DNA of 64,000 nt from Rhizobium sp. CSW-27 (GCF_018760785.1 NZ_JAHHZO010000002.1:124001-188000), one strand, 5' to 3'. Counted from the stretch's first letter, positions 41,209 through 50,753 are shown. Numbers and translations are program-made. The notes: generated by a model not told the origin, from the letters alone.

Positions 41209-43554
41209 ATGTCCGTTACGATCACTGCGATCCTGTTCGCCTTGATAGGGATTGCGTTGGCCGCCGGTGGCGCCCAACTCCTGATGTTGGGCGGCAGCGC
41301 CTATTATCTCATCACCGGCATTGCATTTCTGGTCACTGCCATTCTGCTTTTCATGCGCCGCTCCTCGGCGCTGCTTCTCTATTCCCTCATTGTCATCGGT
41401 TCGCTTGCCTGGGCGATCTGGGAGGTCGGCTTCGACTGGTGGCAGCTCGGCCCGCGCGGCGGTGTCATCATCGTGCTCGGCCTCTGGCTGCTGACGCCGT
41501 GGGTGCGCCGGCCGCTCGGTTTCCGCAGCCCCAATACCGGCACCCGCTATGCGGCCGGCGCCGGACCTCTGGGTGTAGTGCTGGTGCTGGCCATTGCCGT
41601 TGCCATCTTCTCGATGTTCACCGACACGACGGATATGGAGGGCCGGCTGCCGGAAGAGCAGGTCGCGGCCGCGCCCAATCTCGGCGGCAACGTGCCGCCC
41701 GGCGAGTGGCACCAGTATGGCCGCACGCCCTACGGTCAGCGCTACTCGCCGCTCGACCAGGTCAATGTCCAGAACGTGGCGAACCTGCAGGAAGTCTGGC
41801 GCTACCAGACCGGCGACGTGAAGCTGCCGGAGGATGTCGGCGAGACGACCTATCAGGTGACGCCGCTGAAGGTCGGCAATTCGCTGTATCTGTGCACGCC
41901 GCACAACTGGGCAATCGCCATCGACGCGACAACCGGCAAGGAGCAGTGGAAATACGATCCGAATGTCGGCCTCAATCCCGATCGCCAGCACCAGACGTGC
42001 CGCGGCGTGACCTATTATGCCGATCCGGCCGCCCAGCCGGGGCAAGCCTGCGCCCAGCGCGTCTACCTGCCGACCTCGGATGCCCGGTTGATCGCGCTTG
42101 ATGCCACCAACGGTCAGGTTTGCACCGGCTTTGCCGATAACGGCGTGCTGCATCTGGAACAGGGCATGCCCTACAATCCGGCCGGCTACTATTATTCGAC
42201 GTCGCCTCCGGTGATCGCCGCCGGCAAGATCATCATCGGCGGAGCGGTCAACGACAACTATTCCGTCCGGGAGCAGTCCGGCGTGATCCGGGCCTTCGAC
42301 GTCAATTCCGGCCAGCTGGTCTGGAACTGGGATTCCGGCAATCCGACTGAGACTGCACCGCTGCCGGAAGGACAGACCTATACGGCGAACTCGCCGAACA
42401 GCTGGTCGGTCTTCAGCGTCGATGAACAACTTGGCCTCGTCTACATTCCGCTTGGCAACCAGGTGCCGGACCAGCTCGGCATGAACCGTTCGGAGAGTGT
42501 CGAGAAGTACTCGTCCTCCATCGTCGCGCTCGACCTCAATACCGGCGCCGACCGCTGGGTGCGCCAGACGGTGCATCATGACCTGTGGGACATGGACGTG
42601 CCGGCCCAGCCGGTTCTGATCGATCTGACCATGCCGGATGGTGTGCAGGTGCCGGCCCTTGTCGGCCCCACCAAACAGGGCGATATCTACGTGCTCGACC
42701 GCCGCACCGGCGAACCGCTGCGCCCGATCCGCGAGATCCCGGCACCGGGCGGCGCGATTCCTGAAGACACGACCTCTCCGACGCAGCCGATTACGGCGCT
42801 CACGTTCCGGCCGCGCACGCTGGAAGGCCGGGACATGTGGGGTGTCACCATATTCGACCAGATGGTGTGCCGCATCCGGCTGAAGCAGCTGAAATATGAG
42901 GGTCAGTACACGCCGCCGTCGCTGCAGGGTACGCTCGTCTATCCCGGCAATTTCGGCACCTTCAACTGGGGTTCGGTCGCGGTGGATCCGGAGCGCATGG
43001 TGATGTTCGGCATGCCGACCTATCTCGCCTTCACATCGCAGCTCGTGCCGCGTGCGGACGTGCCGCCGAAGGGGGAAGGCGAGAAGGGGTCGGAACAGGG
43101 GTTGAACCGCAATGAGGGCGCCCCCTATGCCGTGAAGATGGGTCCCTTCCTCGGACCGTTGCAGATCCCCTGCCAGGCGCCGCCATGGGGTTATGTCGCG
43201 GGCGCCGACCTGCGCACGGGCGAGATCGCCTACAAGCAGAAGAACGGCACCGTCTACGACATGACGCCGCTGCCGCTGCCCTTCAAGCTCGGCGTGCCGG
43301 GCATCGGCGGACCGATGATCACCAAGGGCGGCGTCGTCTTCCTCGGCGCAGCAGTCGACAACTATCTGCGCGCCTACAACCTGACGACAGGCGAGGAACT
43401 GTGGGAAGCACGCCTGCCGGCCGGCGGCCAGGCAACCCCGATGACCTATTCGGCGGAGGACGGGCGCCAGTTCTTGGTGATGGTCGCGGGCGGCCATGGC
43501 TCGATCGGCACCAAGCCCGGCGACTACGTGATCGCCTACGCCCTGCCGCGATAG
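41209..43554 (+). CDS. gcd: Membrane-bound PQQ-dependent glucose dehydrogenase
   Basis: 781 residues, near the usual 790-800. Residues 1 to about 140 hold five membrane helices for quinone docking. The rest is the eight-bladed quinoprotein propeller in the periplasm: GEWHQYGRTPYGQRYSPLDQ opens it, and DLWDMDVPAQP, RTGEPLRPI and APPWGYVAGADLRTGEI are typical. It oxidises glucose to gluconolactone and passes electrons to ubiquinone. PQQ synthesis genes are not in the window. It has an EcfG-type promoter upstream and a near-perfect bidirectional terminator after it. Start ATG 41209; the ribosome binding site is weak. Confidence 0.93.
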   Translation: MSVTITAILFALIGIALAAGGAQLLMLGGSAYYLITGIAFLVTAILLFMRRSSALLLYSLIVIGSLAWAIWEVGFDWWQLGPRGGVIIVLGLWLLTPWVRRPLGFRSPNTGTRYAAGAGPLGVVLVLAIAVAIFSMFTDTTDMEGRLPEEQVAAAPNLGGNVPPGEWHQYGRTPYGQRYSPLDQVNVQNVANLQEVWRYQTGDVKLPEDVGETTYQVTPLKVGNSLYLCTPHNWAIAIDATTGKEQWKYDPNVGLNPDRQHQTCRGVTYYADPAAQPGQACAQRVYLPTSDARLIALDATNGQVCTGFADNGVLHLEQGMPYNPAGYYYSTSPPVIAAGKIIIGGAVNDNYSVREQSGVIRAFDVNSGQLVWNWDSGNPTETAPLPEGQTYTANSPNSWSVFSVDEQLGLVYIPLGNQVPDQLGMNRSESVEKYSSSIVALDLNTGADRWVRQTVHHDLWDMDVPAQPVLIDLTMPDGVQVPALVGPTKQGDIYVLDRRTGEPLRPIREIPAPGGAIPEDTTSPTQPITALTFRPRTLEGRDMWGVTIFDQMVCRIRLKQLKYEGQYTPPSLQGTLVYPGNFGTFNWGSVAVDPERMVMFGMPTYLAFTSQLVPRADVPPKGEGEKGSEQGLNRNEGAPYAVKMGPFLGPLQIPCQAPPWGYVAGADLRTGEIAYKQKNGTVYDMTPLPLPFKLGVPGIGGPMITKGGVVFLGAAVDNYLRAYNLTTGEELWEARLPAGGQATPMTYSAEDGRQFLVMVAGGHGSIGTKPGDYVIAYALPR

Positions 43555-43575
43555 GCTGCAGCTCTTTCCAACAGC

Positions 43576-43611
43576 AAAAGCCCGGGGCGTTACCCAACGC
43601 CCCGGGCTTTT
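43576..43611. terminator. Bidirectional terminator between gcd and the BON gene
   Basis: Perfect 16-base arms AAAAGCCCGGGGCGTT (43576-43591) and its complement (43596-43611), 4-base loop, T-runs on both strands. It is placed 22 bases after gcd and 33 bases after the BON-gene stop on the other strand. Confidence 0.9.
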
Positions 43612-43643
43612 CGATGTCTGAAGCTCGGCGAAGATCCGGAAAA

Positions 43644-43919
43644 TCAGGAGGTTTCGCTGGCACTGAGGCGATTGGTGACGGAGGTGACGCCCTCGACGGA
43701 CATCGCCACTTCCGCAGCACGCTCGATTTCGCCGGTTTGCAGCACGCTGCCGGTCAGGACGATGGTGTTTCCTTCGGCCGTCACCGCAAGGTCGGTCGCA
43801 TCCAGTCCGCCGGCGCTGGCGAGCGCTGCCGCCACCCGGGTTTCCAGCGCGGCCTGCGGCGGATACTGCACATCCACCGTCGGCTCTCGTTCATGATAGG
43901 TCTGGGGCTTGAACACCAT
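43644..43919 (-). CDS. BON-domain protein
   Basis: 91 residues, mostly one BON domain: ALETRVAAALASAGGLDATD, LAVTAEGNTIVLTGSVLQTG and AAEVAMSVEGVTSVTNRL, with the conserved glycine of the T-G-x-V turn. There is no signal peptide, so it is probably cytoplasmic, unlike the periplasmic OsmY type. BON proteins are often induced by osmotic or general stress. ATG 43917-43919 has CAGGAGGACAGACA before it. No clean EcfG motif upstream (the nearest is CGAAC with 18-base spacing), so regulation is uncertain. Confidence 0.85.
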   Translation of the reverse strand: MVFKPQTYHEREPTVDVQYPPQAALETRVAAALASAGGLDATDLAVTAEGNTIVLTGSVLQTGEIERAAEVAMSVEGVTSVTNRLSASETS

Positions 43920-43986
43920 TGTCTGTCCTCCTGGCGTTGTTGCATGCCAAACACCCAAGGAGCGGCAAATGTTCGCGGCGAAATCG

Positions 43987-45543
43987 CTAGAGGGAGGCTG
44001 GCAGGCTGGCCAGGACTTCGCCCAGCTGCTGCTGCGAAAAGGGCTTGGGCAGGCGCGGCAGGTTGGCGCCGTCGCCGCTCGGCAGCTCCGCATAGCCGGT
44101 GGCAAGCACGATCGGCAGGTGCGGCCGGATCTGCCGGATGCGTCCGGCCAGTTCGGCGCCCGTCATGCGCGGCATCGAATGATCGGTGATCACCACGTCG
44201 ATCTCCTGCCCGCTTTCGACGATGGCCAGCGCATCGACCCCGTTATACGCCTCGATCACCGTATGGCCGAGATCCTCCAGCATCAGGCCGGTATTCATCA
44301 GCACCAGCGCATCGTCATCCACGGCAAGCACGGTCAGCGGGCGTCCCGCTTGAGGCTTGTCCTGCATCGTCGTCATTGCGTCTTCCGTCCTTGTTGCGGC
44401 CTGCACGGCCCCTGCCTGCGCGGGCATCAGCAGCGTCACCGTGGTGCCGAAACCCGGCAGGCTGGTCAGCCGCAATGCACCGCCCGATTGCTCCGTCAGG
44501 CCTTGTACCATGGAAAGCCCGAGCCCGGTGCCCTTGCCGATGCCTTTCGTGGTGAAAAACGGCGTGGGCGCGCGCGCCAGTGTCTCGGCATCCATGCCTT
44601 CGCCGTCATCGATCACCGAAAGCTCGACATAAAGGCCGGGTTCGAGCTGGCCTTCGCGCTGCAGGACATGGCGCGGGCGCGCCAGAATCCGAATGAGGCC
44701 GCCGTTCGGCATGGCGTCGCGGGCATTGACGATGAGGTTCAGCAGCGCCGTCTCCAGCTGGTTGCCGTCGGTCAGGACGGCGGGCAGGCCGGTCTCGCAT
44801 TCGACCTCGATGGCGATGTCGGGCGGAAGGGAGCGGCGGGCAAGCTCCACCATGCCTTCCACCAGATCGCGCACATCGACGGGGCGCACATCCAGTTCCT
44901 GGCGCCGGGCAAAGGCCAGCAGCCGCTGGGTCAGGGCCGCGCCGCGTTCGGCGCCGCGAATGGCATTGATGACGAGAGGGGTGGTCTGCGGGTCGTCCGG
45001 CAGGCGCTTCTGCAGCATCTGCAGGCTGCCGAGGATCGCCATCAGCAGATTGTTGAAGTCATGCGCGACGCCGCCCGTCAACTGGCCGATGGCCTCCAGT
45101 TTCTGGGCCTGGAACAGTTCCTCGCGCGCCCGGGCAAGCTCGATCTGCGCGGTGCGCTTCTCGCTGATGTCGCGGGTGATCTTGGCAAAGCCGAGAAGCG
45201 TGCCGTGCTGGTCGCGGATGGCGTCGATCACGACATTGGCCCAGAAGCGCTCGCCATTCTTGCGCAGTCGCCAGCCTTCCTTCTCGAAGCGGCCCTCCCG
45301 CCGCGCCGTATCGAGGCCGTGCTGCGGCTCGCCCGCCGCCCGGTCCTCCGGGGTGTAGAACCGGGAAAAATGCTGCCCGAGAATTTCGCTGGCGACATAG
45401 CCTTTCATGCGCTCGGCACCGGGATTCCAGCTGGCCACATAGCCCTGCGGGTCCACCATATAGATTGCATAATCGGTGATCGCGTTGATCAGCAGCCGGT
45501 AGCGGTCGTCCGTTTCCAGTTGCAGCAATTGGCCATCGGCCAT
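43987..45543 (-). CDS. Soluble PAS-histidine kinase-receiver hybrid protein
   Basis: 518 residues. One PAS domain (about 10-135; ITDYAIYMVDPQGYVASWNP) is followed by HisKA (GGVAHDFNNLLMAILGSLQM, His in AHDFNN), HATPase (LNLIVNARDAMP, DDGEGMD, TPFFTTKGIGKGTGLGLSM) and a C-terminal receiver (LAVDDDALVLMN, phospho-Asp in VVITDHSMPRMTG, then LPKPF). No membrane helix, so it senses an internal cue such as redox or light. The EcfG-type promoter at 45579-45603 places it in the stress regulon as a target; it could also feed back. No separate output regulator is adjacent. Confidence 0.87.
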   Translation of the reverse strand: MADGQLLQLETDDRYRLLINAITDYAIYMVDPQGYVASWNPGAERMKGYVASEILGQHFSRFYTPEDRAAGEPQHGLDTARREGRFEKEGWRLRKNGERFWANVVIDAIRDQHGTLLGFAKITRDISEKRTAQIELARAREELFQAQKLEAIGQLTGGVAHDFNNLLMAILGSLQMLQKRLPDDPQTTPLVINAIRGAERGAALTQRLLAFARRQELDVRPVDVRDLVEGMVELARRSLPPDIAIEVECETGLPAVLTDGNQLETALLNLIVNARDAMPNGGLIRILARPRHVLQREGQLEPGLYVELSVIDDGEGMDAETLARAPTPFFTTKGIGKGTGLGLSMVQGLTEQSGGALRLTSLPGFGTTVTLLMPAQAGAVQAATRTEDAMTTMQDKPQAGRPLTVLAVDDDALVLMNTGLMLEDLGHTVIEAYNGVDALAIVESGQEIDVVITDHSMPRMTGAELAGRIRQIRPHLPIVLATGYAELPSGDGANLPRLPKPFSQQQLGEVLASLPASL

Positions 45544-45578
45544 GATGGGGTCCCCACAAGCACTTCGCGGCCTCAACG

Positions 45579-45603
45579 AACTTGCGACACGGGCAAAGGT
45601 TCC
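45579..45603 (-). promoter_or_regulatory. EcfG-type promoter of the hybrid kinase gene
   Basis: Minus strand: GGAAC 45603-45599, 17 bases, GTT 45581-45579 (preceded by A). Predicted start near 45571, leader about 28 bases. Confidence 0.55.
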
Positions 45604-45653
45604 AGCGTTGCGGAAAATTCCGGCGGGATTGACAGAAAATGCTGACATGATAC

Positions 45654-45681
45654 GACTGACGAAATTCAAAATTCGTCAGTC
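45654..45681. promoter_or_regulatory. Dyad operator candidate upstream of the TetR/RND operon
   Basis: Perfect 10-base arms GACTGACGAA (45654-45663) and TTCGTCAGTC (45672-45681) around 8 A/T-rich bases, 18 bases before the TetR ATG and next to a TTGACA (45629-45634). The size and symmetry fit a TetR dimer-pair site. Confidence 0.6.
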
Positions 45682-45698
45682 ATCATTTGGCACGCGTC

Positions 45699-46304
45699 AT
45701 GAACGATCTTTCCAGCCAGGCCGGCGAGGCCGCCCGGACCGACAACATCGAGAGGATTCTCGATGCGGCGGAGCGCCTCTTCAAGCATTACGGCTACTCG
45801 AAGACCAATGTGGCCGACATTGCGCGCGATCTGTCGATGTCGCCGGCCAATATCTACCGCTTCTTCTCTTCCAAGGCGGAGATCCACCAGGCGCTCGCAA
45901 GGCGCATGCTGGGCGTGCAATATGCCGCGCTGAAGGAGAATGCGGCCGGTTCCGGTTCTGCCGAGCAGCGCCTGAAGAGCCATCTCGCCCTGATGCACCG
46001 GATCACCATCGAGACCATGCTTGAGGAGGAGCGGGTGCACGAAATGGTCCTCGTTGCCCTCGACCAGCAATGGGCGGTGATCGAGGAGCACCTCACCCGC
46101 ATCCGGCACCTTCTCGCCGGCATCATCCGCCAGGGCATCGAAGCCGGCGAGTTTCGCCAGCAGGACCCGATGGTCGCCGCCGAATGCTTCATGTGCTTCG
46201 GCGTGACGCTGTGCCATCCGCAACTGGTGGCCAAGAAGTGCACGGGCGAGGGCGAGGTCGAGCCTGCCGTGCTCGCCGATTACATGATCCGCGCATTGAA
46301 ATAG
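45699..46304 (+). CDS. TetR-family transcriptional regulator of RND efflux operon
   Basis: 201 residues. An N-terminal TetR helix-turn-helix (IERILDAAERLFKHYGYSKT, then DIARDLSMSPANIYRFFSSK) is followed by a helical ligand domain with two cysteine-containing segments near the end (CFMCFGVTLCHP). It is the first gene before the MFP and RND genes (44-base gap). A perfect 28-base dyad overlaps its promoter, so it likely represses itself and the pump. The ATG at 45699 is used; a TTG at 45687 would add four residues. Ligand unknown. Confidence 0.88.
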   Translation: MNDLSSQAGEAARTDNIERILDAAERLFKHYGYSKTNVADIARDLSMSPANIYRFFSSKAEIHQALARRMLGVQYAALKENAAGSGSAEQRLKSHLALMHRITIETMLEEERVHEMVLVALDQQWAVIEEHLTRIRHLLAGIIRQGIEAGEFRQQDPMVAAECFMCFGVTLCHPQLVAKKCTGEGEVEPAVLADYMIRALK

Positions 46305-46348
46305 TCATTTCGACCCTCAGAGGGGCATTCTTTCGGTAGGAGCCGAAC

Positions 46349-47494
46349 ATGTTGATCAGGGGACTGGCAAACTGGAAGAGTTTCGGGCAGGGCCTTGCCC
46401 TTGTCGGGCTTGTCGGACTTGCCGGCTGCAGCGAGCAAAAGGCGGAAACGGAAACGGTCATCCGCCCGGTGAAGGTCGTCGAGGTTGCGCAGCCCGATGA
46501 AGGGCGCCGGATGCAGTATTCCGGCGCGGTGCGTGCCCGCACCGAGATCGCCATGGGCTTTCGTGTCGACGGCAAGGTCACGCAGCGGCTGGTGGATGTC
46601 GGCCAGCGCGTCAAGCCGGGCGATGTCCTCGCCCGCCTCGATCCGGTCGATTACGAACTTTCCGTGCGCCAGGCAGAGGCGCAGCTGGCTTCGGCCGAGA
46701 AGCAGGTGGAAATTTCCCACCTGGCGCTGAACCGCGCCCAGGTGCTGCAGGAAAAGAACGTCACCTCGCAGTCGACGCTGGAACAGAGCCAGCTTGCCCA
46801 TGAGCAGGCGGTTGCCTCCCGCGATGCGGCCAGATCGGCGCTGGAACAGGCGCAGAACCGCGTCGCCTACACCGTGCTGACCGCCGATGTCGAGGGCATC
46901 GTGACCGCGACCAGCGCCGAGGCCGGTCAGGTGCTGGCCGCCGGCACGCCGGTGGTGACGGTTGCCCGCGACGGAGCCAAGGAGGTGGCGATTGCCGTTC
47001 CGGAAAGCGACATTGCCGAATTCCGGCCCGGCAAGCTGGTCAGGGCCGGCTTCTGGTCGAACCGCGATCTGTCGCTGGAGGGCAAGGTCCGCGAGATTGC
47101 CGGCAGCGCCGACAGTCAGTCGCGCACCTTTGCCGTGCGTGTCAGCCTGCCGGACGATCCGAATATCCGCCTCGGCATGACGGCGACGGTCACCGTGCGC
47201 GCGGATGATGCGAGGCCCGCCTATGTGCTGCCGCTGTCGGCGCTGTCCCGCCAGTCCGATCAGCCGGTCGTCTGGCTGGTGGACCGCCAGACGCAGACGG
47301 TGCATCCGCGTGCCGTGACCGTGGCGGGCTTTGCCGGAGATGGTGTGCGGGTGACGGACGGGATTGCCGCCGGCGATCTGGTAGTTGCCGCCGGCACACA
47401 GTTCATGCGCGAGGACATGAAGGTTCGCCTCTCCGACCGCGAGGTGCAAAACGCCGAAGAGCCGGCCGTCGCCGGTCTGCCGAAGCAGTCCTGA
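46349..47494 (+). CDS. RND efflux periplasmic adaptor (membrane fusion protein), lipoprotein
   Basis: 381 residues. The lipoprotein signal peptide ends LVGLAGC with C27 as the lipidated residue. The adaptor then shows: strand RVDGKVTQRLVDVGQRVKPG, the lipoyl half DVLARLDPVDYELSVRQAEA, a coiled-coil hairpin (about 100-165), the second lipoyl half with TVLTADVEGIVTATSAEAGQ, and the beta-barrel. It links the inner-membrane pump to an outer-membrane channel, which is not encoded nearby. GGTAGGAGCCGAAC precedes the ATG. It is followed by the RND gene after 29 bases. Confidence 0.9.
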   Translation: MLIRGLANWKSFGQGLALVGLVGLAGCSEQKAETETVIRPVKVVEVAQPDEGRRMQYSGAVRARTEIAMGFRVDGKVTQRLVDVGQRVKPGDVLARLDPVDYELSVRQAEAQLASAEKQVEISHLALNRAQVLQEKNVTSQSTLEQSQLAHEQAVASRDAARSALEQAQNRVAYTVLTADVEGIVTATSAEAGQVLAAGTPVVTVARDGAKEVAIAVPESDIAEFRPGKLVRAGFWSNRDLSLEGKVREIAGSADSQSRTFAVRVSLPDDPNIRLGMTATVTVRADDARPAYVLPLSALSRQSDQPVVWLVDRQTQTVHPRAVTVAGFAGDGVRVTDGIAAGDLVVAAGTQFMREDMKVRLSDREVQNAEEPAVAGLPKQS

Positions 47495-47523
47495 CTCGTC
47501 GTCCAGAACAGGAAACGCCAGCC

Positions 47524-50500
47524 ATGAGCGCCTCTCACACCACGGCTTCCGGCAAGAAGCCCTTCAACCTGTCGCGCTGGGCGATCGCCCATCCGAGCAT
47601 CGGCCGCTTCCTGTTCGGCCTGATCATCATCATCGGCGGTCTTGGCATCATGAACATGGGCCAGAAGGAAGATCCCGATTTCACCTTCCGCGTCATGGTG
47701 GTGCAGGCCGTCTGGCCGGGCGCCTCCATCAAGGAGATGCAGGACCAGGTGGTCAACAAGATCGAGCGCAAGCTGCAGGAAACCCCGCACCTCGACTGGG
47801 TGAAATCCTATACCCGCGCCGGTTTCTCGATCACCACCGTCCAGATCAAGGGCGACACCAATGCCGCCGAGGTGAAGGATGCCTTCTATCAGGTGCGCAA
47901 GAAGATCGGCGACATCGAGCAGGACCTGCCGAGCGGGTTGCTCGGACCGTATTTCAACGATGAGTTCGGCGATACCTATATCACGCTGCATGCCATTACC
48001 GGCGACGGCTATTCCTATCCGGAACTCAAGCAGTTCGCCATCCAGGCCCGTGACATGCTGCTGGCCACGAGGGGTGTCGAAAAGGTGTCGATCCTCGGCG
48101 ACCAGCCGGAGCGCATCTATATCGACATCTCCTCCAAGGCGCTGGCCGAGCGCAAGCTGACGCTGAACGACGTGAAGAGCGCGCTTGACGGCCAGAACGA
48201 CATGGACCCGGCGGGCACCGTGCAGACCGCCACCCGTTCGGTGCGCATCACCGTGGAAGGCGGCGTGCGCACGCCGGAAGACGTGCGCGAACTGCGCATC
48301 CGCAGCGGCAACCAGGTGTTTCGTCTCGGCGATATCGCGACCGTTTCCCGCGGGCTGATCGAGCCTTACGATCGCAAGTTCCGCTTCAACGGCAAGGATG
48401 CGGTGGAAGTCGGCGTCGTCATGCAGAACGGCTACAAGGTGACCGATGTCGGCACCTGGGTGGACGAGACCTACAGGCGCTTCGAAAACGCGCTGCCGGT
48501 CGGCGTGTCCGTCGAGCAGATCGCCAACCAGCCGGAAGTGGTGCACGAGGCGATCGGCGAGTTCACGCAGGCGCTGCTGGAAGCGCTCGTCATCGTGCTG
48601 GTCGTTTCGCTTCTGTCGATCGGCTGGCGGTCGGGCATCGTGATCGCCATCTCCATTCCGCTGGTGCTCGCCGCCACGCTTGCGATCATGTACGAGCTTG
48701 GCATCGAGCTGCAGCGCATTTCGCTGGGCGCGCTCATCATCGCGCTCGGTCTCTTGGTCGATGATGCGATGATCGTGGTGGAGATGATGGAACGCAAGCT
48801 GGAGGAGGGGCTGGAGAAGCTCGATGCCGCCACCTTTGCTTATTCCTCCACCGCCTTTCCGATGCTGACAGGAACGCTGATCACCACAGCCGGTTTCATT
48901 CCGGTTGGCTTTGCGGATTCCACCGCCGGCGAATATGTCCGCTCGCTGTTCTACGTGGTCGGCATCGCACTCGTCACCTCGTGGTTCGTGGCGGTCTACT
49001 TCACGCCCTGGCTCGGCTACATGATCCTGAAGCAGCGGGCGCATGCCGGCACGCATCACGATGTCTACGACACGCGCTTCTATCGCGGCCTGCGCGCCAC
49101 CGTCGCCTGGTGCGTGCGCCACCGGCTGATCGTCTTGATGGCAACCTTCCTCACCTTCGGCACCAGCCTCTGGGCCTTCCAGTTCATTCCGCAGAGCTTC
49201 TTCCCGCAGTCCTCGCGCCCGGAAATCCTGGTCGACATGTGGCTGCCGGAGGGCACGGCCATCGAGGAGGTGGAACGCCAGGCCAAGGCTCTCGAAGCCA
49301 AGATCATCGACGATCCGGACAAGAAGTTCGTCGCGACCTTCATCGGCGAGGGCGCGCCGCGCTTCTTCCTGCCGCTTGACCAGCAGCTGCGCAACCCGAA
49401 CTTCGCCCAGCTTCTCGTGATGTCGAACGGGCTTGAGGAGCGGGAACGGATGATCATCAAGCTGCGCAAGATCCTGGCGGAGGATTTCCCGACCGTGCGC
49501 GGCAAGGTGGACCGCCTGTTCCTCGGGCCGCCGGTCGGCTGGGCGGTGCAGATGCGTGTCTCCGGTCCGGACCGGGAGGAGGTACGCAGGATCGCCGATC
49601 AGGTGAAGCAGCGCTTCCACGAGAACCCGCTCCTCGGCACTATCCATGACGATTGGCTGGAGCCGGTGGCGACGATGAAGCTCGTCATCGACCAGGACCG
49701 GGCTCGCGCACTCGGCGTTTCCTCGCAACGGGTCCGGCAGATGCTCTATGCCGCCGTGTCCGGTGCCGAACTCGGCCAGTTCCGCGATGGCGAGGAAACC
49801 GTCTCGATCGTCGCCCGCGAGCCGGATCAGACACGCAAGCTGCTCGATGCCGTCGACAGCGTCTATATCCCGACCGATAGCGGCGCCTTCGTGCCGGTCT
49901 CGCAGATCGCCCGTGTGGTGCCGGTGCAGGAAAACGGCATCGAGTGGCGGCGTGATCGCCTGCCGACCGTCACCGTCAAGGCGACGGTTCCGGATGGCGT
50001 CGAGCCCAATGATCTGGCGCTGAAGATGTACCAGGGCATGGCGGAGCTGCGCGACAGACTGCCGGCCGGTTACAAGGTCGAGATCCAGGGCGGCGCGGAG
50101 GATGCCGCCGAGAGCCAGATGTCGATTGCCGCCAAGGCACCGGTCATGCTCTTCGTCATTCTGGTGCTTCTGATGATCCAGCTGCAGCATTTCGGCAAGG
50201 CCATGCTGGTGCTGGCCACCGGCCCGCTCGGCATCATCGGGGCAGCAGCAGCGCTTCTGATTACCGGAGCGCCGTTCGGGTTCGTCGCCATCCTCGGCGT
50301 GATTGCGCTGCTCGGTATCATCATCCGCAACTCGATCATTCTCGTTGACCAGATCGACCAGGATATCGCGGCCGGCATGGCGCGGCGCGAGGCGATTGTC
50401 GGGGCTGCCGTGCGCCGTTTCCGGCCGATCATGCTGACGGCGCTGGTGGCGGTTCTGGCGCTCATCCCGATCTCGCGCGGACTGTTCTGGGGGCCGCTCG

Positions 50501-50676
50501 CCTATGCGATGATGGGCGGCATCCTGGTCGCGACGCTTCTGACCATCCTCGTGCTGCCGGCAGGCTATGCCCTATTCTTCGGCCGCGAGCCGAAGGCCGC
50601 AAAGCCGTCCTCCGGTGACAATGACGACCGGCGGGACGAGCCGCTGTCGCCGGGCCTCAATCCGGCGGCCGAATGA
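47524..50676 (+). CDS. RND-family efflux pump permease
   Basis: 1050 residues, the standard HAE-RND length. TM1 begins near residue 20; the proton-relay pair in TM4 is GLLVDDAMIVVEMM (two Asp). It has large periplasmic loops after TM1 and TM7. Shared RND phrases are PGASIKEMQDQVVNKIERKL, LTGTLITTAGFIPVGF and LALIPISRGLFWGPLAYAMM. It pumps lipophilic compounds, with the adaptor upstream. It differs from the MexB/AcrB N-terminus by a roughly 20-residue hydrophilic tail. No outer-membrane factor follows. The C-terminus is hydrophilic. Confidence 0.92.
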   Translation: MSASHTTASGKKPFNLSRWAIAHPSIGRFLFGLIIIIGGLGIMNMGQKEDPDFTFRVMVVQAVWPGASIKEMQDQVVNKIERKLQETPHLDWVKSYTRAGFSITTVQIKGDTNAAEVKDAFYQVRKKIGDIEQDLPSGLLGPYFNDEFGDTYITLHAITGDGYSYPELKQFAIQARDMLLATRGVEKVSILGDQPERIYIDISSKALAERKLTLNDVKSALDGQNDMDPAGTVQTATRSVRITVEGGVRTPEDVRELRIRSGNQVFRLGDIATVSRGLIEPYDRKFRFNGKDAVEVGVVMQNGYKVTDVGTWVDETYRRFENALPVGVSVEQIANQPEVVHEAIGEFTQALLEALVIVLVVSLLSIGWRSGIVIAISIPLVLAATLAIMYELGIELQRISLGALIIALGLLVDDAMIVVEMMERKLEEGLEKLDAATFAYSSTAFPMLTGTLITTAGFIPVGFADSTAGEYVRSLFYVVGIALVTSWFVAVYFTPWLGYMILKQRAHAGTHHDVYDTRFYRGLRATVAWCVRHRLIVLMATFLTFGTSLWAFQFIPQSFFPQSSRPEILVDMWLPEGTAIEEVERQAKALEAKIIDDPDKKFVATFIGEGAPRFFLPLDQQLRNPNFAQLLVMSNGLEERERMIIKLRKILAEDFPTVRGKVDRLFLGPPVGWAVQMRVSGPDREEVRRIADQVKQRFHENPLLGTIHDDWLEPVATMKLVIDQDRARALGVSSQRVRQMLYAAVSGAELGQFRDGEETVSIVAREPDQTRKLLDAVDSVYIPTDSGAFVPVSQIARVVPVQENGIEWRRDRLPTVTVKATVPDGVEPNDLALKMYQGMAELRDRLPAGYKVEIQGGAEDAAESQMSIAAKAPVMLFVILVLLMIQLQHFGKAMLVLATGPLGIIGAAAALLITGAPFGFVAILGVIALLGIIIRNSIILVDQIDQDIAAGMARREAIVGAAVRRFRPIMLTALVAVLALIPISRGLFWGPLAYAMMGGILVATLLTILVLPAGYALFFGREPKAAKPSSGDNDDRRDEPLSPGLNPAAE

Positions 50677-50719
50677 CTTTCGGCGCGGACGGTGCACCCC
50701 TGCCGTCCCGCCACATGGC

Positions 50720-50753
50720 CGATGCCCGTTTCAACCGGTTGGAATGGGCATCG
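50720..50753 (+). terminator. Hairpin after the RND gene
   Basis: CGATGCCC (50720-50727) pairs with GGGCATCG (50746-50753) around the inner palindrome CAACCGGTTG. No T-tract. It probably ends or stabilises the efflux transcript. Confidence 0.45.

Noticed and set aside
43920..43975. EcfG promoter for the BON gene
   Set aside because: The best match is CGAAC with 18-base spacing to GTT; first position wrong and spacing at the limit.
47260..50190. 976-codon open frame antisense to the RND pump
   Set aside because: Same GC-driven antisense effect; composition is His/Arg/Asp-rich and no ribosome binding site or domain supports it.
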